From Nansenia antarctica (lineage: Eukaryota > Chordata > Actinopteri > Argentiniformes > Microstomatidae), in assembly GCA_963989245.1 (NCBI GenBank), contig OZ022341.1, positions 50,054,585 to 50,118,584 of the forward strand: DNA of 64,000 nucleotides, written 5' to 3'. Each line of letters opens with the position of its first letter. The stretch's first letter is position 1. The position numbers and the translations under genes are program-made. Below are positions 59,185 to 64,000 of the stretch, piece by piece. Under the pieces are notes generated by a model. That model saw nothing but the letters and a program-made list of their open reading frames with translations. It searched no databases and was not told the origin of the DNA.

Positions 59185-59895
59185 CTAGGCTACTTTGACA
59201 GGTCAAGAAGCTGACTGTCAAATTTTCGCAGGGGTTGACCACCCCCAGCAACAATACACGTCACAGCCCACTTTCTCTTGTCTCTTGTCTTACTCCATTG
59301 GATAGGTGAAAAGTAAACAGGAAATGTTTTAGTAACATGTGAGAATGGATTTGTGTTGTGGATGGATAGCTGACCAGATCGACAGCTATGTGTAACGTTA
59401 ACTAACTTCAGTCATAGTAAGTGACGATTTTCTACAGTCTTTATGCAGCACGCCTGTTCAGCCGTAATTATCCTATGGTTAGTTTGACTGCTTGTGATGC
59501 GGTGTTAGTCTGCTCGCCTCGTCGGTATGCGAGTGACAGATCCATTTGTGTGTCTTCTAGTTAAGATTTTATTACTTTATGCTTATTGTGAGCATCAGTA
59601 AACTGGCAATAACACAGGTGGAAGTATAGTCTCTCCTTTCGCTCATGTGTGCGTGCGTTGCTTAACTGAGAATGAGACACGTTCAACGTGACGTTGTTTC
59701 GCTAACAAACTACCCACCACAAAAACATAAAAATAAGTACTTTCTCTTTTGTTTTCTTAAAATGTTTATTCACCATAATGTAGTATGGAGTTCAAAGTAC
59801 TAGAATACCACATAATATCAAAATCGCTGAAATTTCCATCTTTTTTTGCTCTTTGCCACAAACGAACGCCAGCGACATCCGGCGGGTTTTCCCAG
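59185..59895 (-). promoter_or_regulatory. 5' flank of the two-exon mobile gene
   Basis: About 0.7 kb between the gene start and the element end. It must contain the promoter and 5' UTR if the element is complete. No TATA box or terminal repeat was identified with confidence. Confidence 0.35.
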
Positions 59896-60518
59896 GCCAC
59901 CACACATATGTCTGCTAACATCCCAGACGTTTGTGTTAAGTGTGTAGATGAGAAAGGTACTCTATTTCACTGTCTATGGGAGTGTCCGAAGATCCAACAT
60001 TTCTGGAAAGATGTTATAAAATGTTTGTCTGAGATATTTAATGCCAAAATACTGTTAAACGTAAAACTTGTGTGCTTGGAATATATCCGGAGGACTTTAT
60101 ACAGACATCAAAACAGACCAAACTTCTGGACTTTGGACTCCTTCAAGCCAGGAGAGCCATAGCACTATGCTGGAAGAGTATGGACGCTCCATCATTGAGA
60201 ATGTGGAAGAGGGGGCACTTGGAATGTATTGGTCTGGAAAGATTAACCTACATTATTAAAGGCAAGCGGAAAGACTTTGACAAGCTGTGGGAACCATACA
60301 TGAAGAACATGTAGGATAGAATACTTTATACAAAGTGGAGGAAAGTTTTGTTTTTGTTTTGTTTTTTATTCAATCCAAAATGTATGCAGGTTGTGTGTCT
60401 ATGTTTGTGATCTTTGTTATTGTATGTTTCTCTTTCTTTGTCTTTTGTTGTTTTTTCTTTGATATATAAAAATGATAATAAAAATATTGCAAAAAAAAAA
60501 GAATCAAGACCCAAAGAT

Positions 60519-61135
60519 ACTCATCTTGTTTCGGGGCCACGGTACAATCAGGAAGGAAGGCGAGGGAGTGATTAGAAGCTCAGAGTGTTGACGCCTGGAT
60601 ACGTCTGCCTCAGTGTACCCTCAACCCTCTCTCAACCACTCCCACTTCGCCAAGGTATTCCCAGCCAGCCCTACCTCTCACTAGCTCACGCCACGCACAG
60701 TCAATAACAGTCTGCCCACTCTCCCTCTCCCTCTCCCCCTCCCTCCCTCCCTCCCTCTCTCTCTACCTCTCTCTCTACCTCTCTCCCTCCCTCTTCCTCT
60801 CTCCCTCCCTCTCCCTCTCTCCCTCCCTCTCCCTCTGCCAGCTCCACATTAATAATAAAGTGTCTTTCTATTTTTGGCCTGGGCTCACATCTGTGATTGA
60901 GTGTGATTCATCCGGCGGTGTCCTCGGGAGCTTCTGTCCTTTGCTCAGAGGGCTTACGTACATCTATTTACACGTCTATTTCTAGATACTACTGTACAAA
61001 CGGTCTCTACTGGAACTTATGAAATAAGATATCTCAGGGACAAAGGTGTTGTGTATGTGTGGGGAGAGGACAATGGGTTAGACCGCCAGAGAGATGGAGA
61101 GGTATGCAGATCGATAAACAGGCAGGCAGGCAGAC
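60519..61135. other. tmem170b intron 2, remaining sequence
   Basis: No gene. A CT-rich low-complexity block (CCCTCTCTCC-type) spans 60718-60838. Confidence 0.6.
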
Positions 61136-61173
61136 AGGCAGACAGACAGACAGACAGACACACAGACACACAG

Positions 61174-61207
<34 letters not shown>

Positions 61208-61222
61208 AGACACACACACACC
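61121..61222. repeat. (CAGG/CAGA)n then (CA)n microsatellite
   Basis: It lies on the intron side of tmem170b exon 2, starting about 20 bp beyond the donor. On the transcript it reads as GU-rich. Confidence 0.95.
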
Positions 61223-61241
61223 CCCCCAGACCCAGACTTAC

Positions 61242-61412
61242 TGGTGATGACCCCCCCGGCGAGGGAGGCCAGGAAGCCCACGCTGACCATGACCAGGGTG
61301 ATGAGGCGGCCCCTCCTGTGGCGCTGCAGCATGACCAACATGAGCAGGCCCACCGCCCCGTGGACGAAGAGGGAGGAGAAGAGACACCAGAGGAACACCC
61401 AGTACCACATCT
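61242..61412 (-). CDS. tmem170b: Transmembrane protein 170B, exon 2
   Basis: 171 bp encoding MWYWVFLWCLFSSLFVHG through LQRHRRGRLITL and VGFLASLAGGVIT. The acceptor AG is at 61414-61413, after a poly-C/T tract. The exon opens with AG of a Glu codon and ends ACC A before the consensus donor GTAAGT (61241-61236). Both phases match vertebrate TMEM170B, and the serine codon is completed by exon 3. It contains the first two membrane-spanning segments. Exon 1, encoding the short extracellular N-terminus, was not found in 61413-64000, so it lies outside. The GRLITL and VGFLAS residues favour paralogue B over A. Confidence 0.95.
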
Positions 61413-61455
61413 CTGACAGAGGGGGGGGGACACACACAGACACACGTGGTTAGAG

Positions 61456-61456
<1 letters not shown>

Positions 61457-61489
<33 letters not shown>

Positions 61490-61740
61490 ATTAGACTTAT
61501 ATAGCGCTTTTCTAGACACTCAAAGACGGTTTACAAACTGAGAAGATCAAGTAGTAATACAAAATAATAAATAAAAAGTATAGGGGCCTAACTAAGGTAC
61601 TGCTGGGGACACATGGGAAGGGGAGGGGGAGGGGGTTAACTGGTGAAGGCAAGTTTGAAGAGGTGGGTTTTGAGGGCCTGTTTAAATGTTGGCGGGGTGT
61701 TCAGGCCTGTCTGATGTGGTTGGGGAGGGATACGGTGGCA
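61457..61740 (-). mobile_element. LINE 3' end with (ATT)n tail
   Basis: On the minus strand a frame ending LNTPPTFKQALKTHLFKLAF then stop (61638-61636) resembles the extreme C-terminus of L2-like ORF2. It is followed by a 3' UTR with AAGCGCTATATAAGTCTAAT and an (ATT)n tail at 61457-61489. It lies in tmem170b intron 1, 45 bp from exon 2. Confidence 0.65.
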
Positions 61741-61782
61741 ATGAGACGGAGATACGGTGGCAGAACCAGAAACACCTGCCAG

Positions 61783-61869
61783 ATGGTACGGTCCATTGAG
61801 ATGGTACGGTCCATTCCCACAGTGTTGGAACATACACAGGTAAGAGGAGCGGTAAGAGGAGCGGTAAGA
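61783..61869. repeat. Two short tandem repeats
   Basis: AGATGGTACGGTCCATT occurs twice in tandem (61782-61816). Then TAAGAGGAGCGG occurs in about two and a half copies (61841-61869). The rest of 61741-62299 shows nothing recognisable. Confidence 0.8.
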
Positions 61870-62299
61870 GTTCTGAACCAGAACTAGCACACTGCCTCTG
61901 AAAAACACAAACAGTCGAGTGGTTTGGATGTGTGGAAAAGCGACCCCCTGCAAGATGCTACAGTATGAACGCTGTTTAAAAAAACGCATACCGTGGCGTG
62001 GTTAGACACACCAGATGTGAATCAGCTACCACAGTGAGGTGGTTGCAACGTACAGAAGTCAGTGGGGTTGTTACGGTGGTTAGAACGAGCTGTGGATCAA
62101 CATATTTAACGAGGTGCTGGGAAACAGAGAGGTCTCAACATGGGAACAGACAGAGGTTGAACTTCATGGGAATAGACACGATATTGACACACAAACTGCA
62201 CACTTATCTGAATCTAGAACAGACACATTATGTGAATTATGTGAACCCATGCCAGGTACAGTAGTACTGACCACATTATTAACAGTATAACACCTAATA

Positions 62300-63690
62300 A
62301 AAGAGCCGCCTCAGGGGTCTTGCATCGTCCCAGTGCCAAAGAAGGGACGGCCCAGCACCCCAAACGACTACAGACCTGTCGCCCTGACACCACAGGTCAT
62401 GAAGATCCTGGAGAGGCTAGTGCTGCAACACCTTAAGCCCCAGGTGAAGGACTTCCTGGACCCCCGGCAGTTTGCATACCAGGAGAGCATGGGGGTGGAG
62501 GATGCCATCATTTACATGCTGCACAGGGCCTACACACACCTGGAGAGGCCACAGAGCATGGTGAGGACCATGTTCTTCGACTTCTCCAGTGCATTTAACA
62601 CTATCAAGCCATCACTGCTGGCTGACAAACTAGCAGTGATGTGTGTGGAGGACTCCCTGACGGCTTGGATCCACAACTACCTCACAGACAGACGTCAGTA
62701 TGTGAGACTGCAGGGCTGTCAGTCTGAGGTGGTGGTGTGCAACACCGGTGCCCCCCAGGGAACTGTTCTGTCACCCTTTCTCTTCACCCTCTATACCTCC
62801 GACTTCCAGTTTAGCTCCGACCAGTGCCACCTGCAGAAGTTTTCAGATGACTCCTCTATCGTCGGTTACATCACAGACGACAGGGATGAGGAGTACAGGG
62901 CCCTGGTGGAGAGCTTTGTGCAGTGGTGCGACACCAACTACCTTTTGCTTAACACCAGCAAAACAAAGGAGTTGGTGGTGGACTTTAGGAGGAAGAGAAG
63001 GACCCCAGCCCCCATCACCATCAAGGGGGTGGAAGTCGAGAGGGTGGACTCCTACAGGTACCTGGGAGTACAAATTAATAACAAACTGGACTGGACTGAC
63101 AACACTGAGGCTCTTCTCAGGAAAGGGCAGAGCAGACTGTTTTTCCTGAGAAAGCTGAGGTCTTTCGGTGTCTGCAACAAGCTGCTGCGAATGTTTTATC
63201 AGTCGGTGGTTGCCAGCGTTCTGTTCTTCGCCGTGGCCTGCTGGGGTGGAAACATCTGTGCCAGGGATGCTGCGAAGCTAAACAAACTGGTGAAGAAGGC
63301 CAGCTCTGTGGTGGGGACCGGGCTGGACAGCCTAGAGGTGGTGGCAGAACAGAGGATGGGGAAAAAACTGACGGCCATGCTGGCCAATCCCTCCCACCCG
63401 ATGTACTGCGAGCTGGCGGGGATGAGGAGCAAGTTCAGCCACAGATTTGTTCTCCCCCGTCAAAGTACAAAAAGATTTGGACAGTCCTTTGTTCCAGCTG
63501 CACTCCGACTCTACAACCAGGCCCTGCAGGGTGGGGGAGACCTGGAGCTGGAACTTTGGAACTTGGAACTTTTTACTTATTGAGCCTGCACTGCACTGTT
63601 TTATGTATTTTATTGAATGTTTTTCTGTCTGCCCTAACTGAGCTGCTTGACAACAAAATGTCCCCATTGGGGACAATAAAGGTTTTCAAT
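62300..63690 (+). mobile_element. 5'-truncated Rex/L2-type LINE, intact RT frame
   Basis: Non-LTR retrotransposon fragment with RT, C-terminal part and 3' UTR ending TTGGGGACAATAAAGG (about 63668-63683). The endonuclease is missing through 5' truncation. It lies in tmem170b intron 1, opposite to the gene. Confidence 0.9.
62333..63583 (+). CDS. LINE reverse transcriptase (416 residues)
   Basis: RNA-dependent DNA polymerase fragment of LINE ORF2. Seen in order: PKKGRPSTPNDYRPVALTP, FAYQESMGVEDAI, MFFDFSSAFNTIKPSLL, GAPQGTVLSPFLFTLY, the catalytic FSDD box (FSDDSSIVGY), LLLNTSKTKELVVDFRRK, YRYLGVQI and FFLRKLRSFGV. The frame has no stop for 1.25 kb, so the copy is young or under little decay, but without endonuclease and 5' end it is not autonomous. 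The start codon chosen is simply the first ATG; the RT sequence (IVPV) extends a few codons upstream. Confidence 0.9.
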   Translation: MPKKGRPSTPNDYRPVALTPQVMKILERLVLQHLKPQVKDFLDPRQFAYQESMGVEDAIIYMLHRAYTHLERPQSMVRTMFFDFSSAFNTIKPSLLADKLAVMCVEDSLTAWIHNYLTDRRQYVRLQGCQSEVVVCNTGAPQGTVLSPFLFTLYTSDFQFSSDQCHLQKFSDDSSIVGYITDDRDEEYRALVESFVQWCDTNYLLLNTSKTKELVVDFRRKRRTPAPITIKGVEVERVDSYRYLGVQINNKLDWTDNTEALLRKGQSRLFFLRKLRSFGVCNKLLRMFYQSVVASVLFFAVACWGGNICARDAAKLNKLVKKASSVVGTGLDSLEVVAEQRMGKKLTAMLANPSHPMYCELAGMRSKFSHRFVLPRQSTKRFGQSFVPAALRLYNQALQGGGDLELELWNLELFTY

Positions 63691-64000
63691 CAAGTCAAAT
63701 GTCAAAATGTACAATGCTAAGCTGCTATTTACACACAACGACCACTAGTTAGCCGCTTGTAAATTAGCCTTCCTACACAGAAAAATATAGCTTTATATTA
63801 TTTATAAAGCAAAATAGCTTTATATTAGCTTATCCTGATGTGATTTTTGAAAATGTAAGGATACTGGGTGGTAGAACGCACAAATCTAGGAAAAGTCATG
63901 AAAGGAGGGTCCTGAAATTTGATCGAGTGCAAAGATATAAAAATTAAAAATAAATAAAAATTAGCCCTCATGGCTGATTAAGTCTTTAATTAGGCAGGGT
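63691..64000. other. No gene recognised
   Basis: AT-rich unique sequence with a small local duplication of TAGCTTTATATTA (about 63788 and 63813). Confidence 0.5.

Larger units (their letters stand above)
49306..59895 (-). mobile_element. Putative DNA transposon in a tRNA-like SINE head
   Basis: Everything between the two GCCACC copies (49300-49305 and 59896-59901) is one insertion in the SINE head. After removing the hAT insertion (51026-58773 and one TSD copy), about 2.8 kb remain, carrying a single two-exon gene. A 6-bp duplication, one gene and a tRNA-like target fit the Dada superfamily of DNA transposons, known to insert in tRNA and snRNA genes with 6-7-bp duplications. I see no clear terminal inverted repeats: the ends read GCGGGGCTAGG and, in reverse complement, CTGGGAAAACC. 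Retroposition is unlikely because the intron is kept and there is no poly-A. The superfamily assignment is inference. Confidence 0.55.
48736..60502 (+). mobile_element. L1-type LINE split by nested insertions
   Basis: A 5'-truncated L1 with an exact 16-bp target duplication, ATCAAGACCCAAAGAT (48720-48735 and 60503-60518). The left part (48736-49072) encodes an ORF2 piece in one frame with DLYVDGVLLSFEQLCQKYQI and FLKYLQLKSYM. The right part (59909-60502) encodes the ORF2 C-terminus with SANIPDVCVKC...GTLFHCLWECPKIQHFW, then 3' UTR, AATAAAA and poly-A. Without the insertion between them the two parts share one reading frame. Compared with usual L1 ORF2, roughly 100 residues are missing between the two blocks, an internal deletion that predates the nesting. 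Confidence 0.9.

Noticed and set aside
49073..59902. Inverted terminal repeat GTAACGAATCAAC versus GTTAGCGAAACAAC
   Set aside because: The match is imperfect and the right-hand copy (about 59697) is not at the junction. The target-duplication evidence places the borders elsewhere.
61413..64000. tmem170b exon 1
   Set aside because: No minus-strand frame with the expected N-terminal residues and a phase-1 donor was seen; the interval is mostly LINE sequence.

Overview
The window is nuclear DNA of a teleost fish. Long (CA)n/(GT)n arrays occur every few kilobases, L2/Rex-type and L1-type LINEs, hAT elements, a Ty3/gypsy element and a retrovirus-like element are present, and the few coding pieces of ordinary host genes are short, spliced vertebrate exons. 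I could not settle the species.

Two host genes are recognised, both on the minus strand. The first coding exon of hivep1 (12733-12772) runs off the left of the window after a large intron. tmem170b supplies exon 2 (61242-61412) and the last coding exon (47779-47909); its first exon must lie beyond position 64000. In human, TMEM170B and HIVEP1 are near neighbours in the same orientation, so this is conserved synteny. Nothing else in 1-47 kb is a convincing host exon.

Layout. 1-12.7 kb: microsatellites, a 482-bp hAT MITE with an exact 8-bp target duplication (4224-4705), and LINE remnants (8.0-8.3, 8.8-10.5, 11.8-12.6 kb). 12.7-25.4 kb: hivep1 5' region, then mostly unique sequence with simple repeats, palindromic MITEs and retroposon tails. 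25422-34675: a gypsy retrotransposon with 838/849-bp LTRs, a UUUAAAC slippery site at the end of gag, and a pol broken by a stop, a frameshift and an inserted 797-bp solo LTR. 34.7-47.8 kb: unique DNA, MITEs and microsatellites; its right part is probably tmem170b 3' UTR. 47.8-61.4 kb: intron 2 of tmem170b, swollen by a nest of insertions. 61.4-64 kb: tmem170b intron 1 with two LINE copies.

The most interesting structure is that nest. Reading outside-in by target duplications: an L1 (16-bp TSD) is split by a tRNA-derived SINE (6-bp TSD). The tRNA-like head of the SINE is split by a ~2.8-kb element (6-bp TSD) carrying a two-exon gene for an unrecognised 635-residue protein. The intron of that gene holds a hAT-type element (12-bp TIR, 8-bp TSD), and inside it sits a retrovirus-like element whose two 303-bp LTRs are identical (4-bp TSD). 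The two-exon element looks like a DNA transposon that targets tRNA-like sequence, in the manner of the Dada superfamily; this is inference. The retrovirus-like element has lost its reverse transcriptase and integrase core but keeps one long open frame and identical LTRs, so it was probably mobilised recently by helper proteins.
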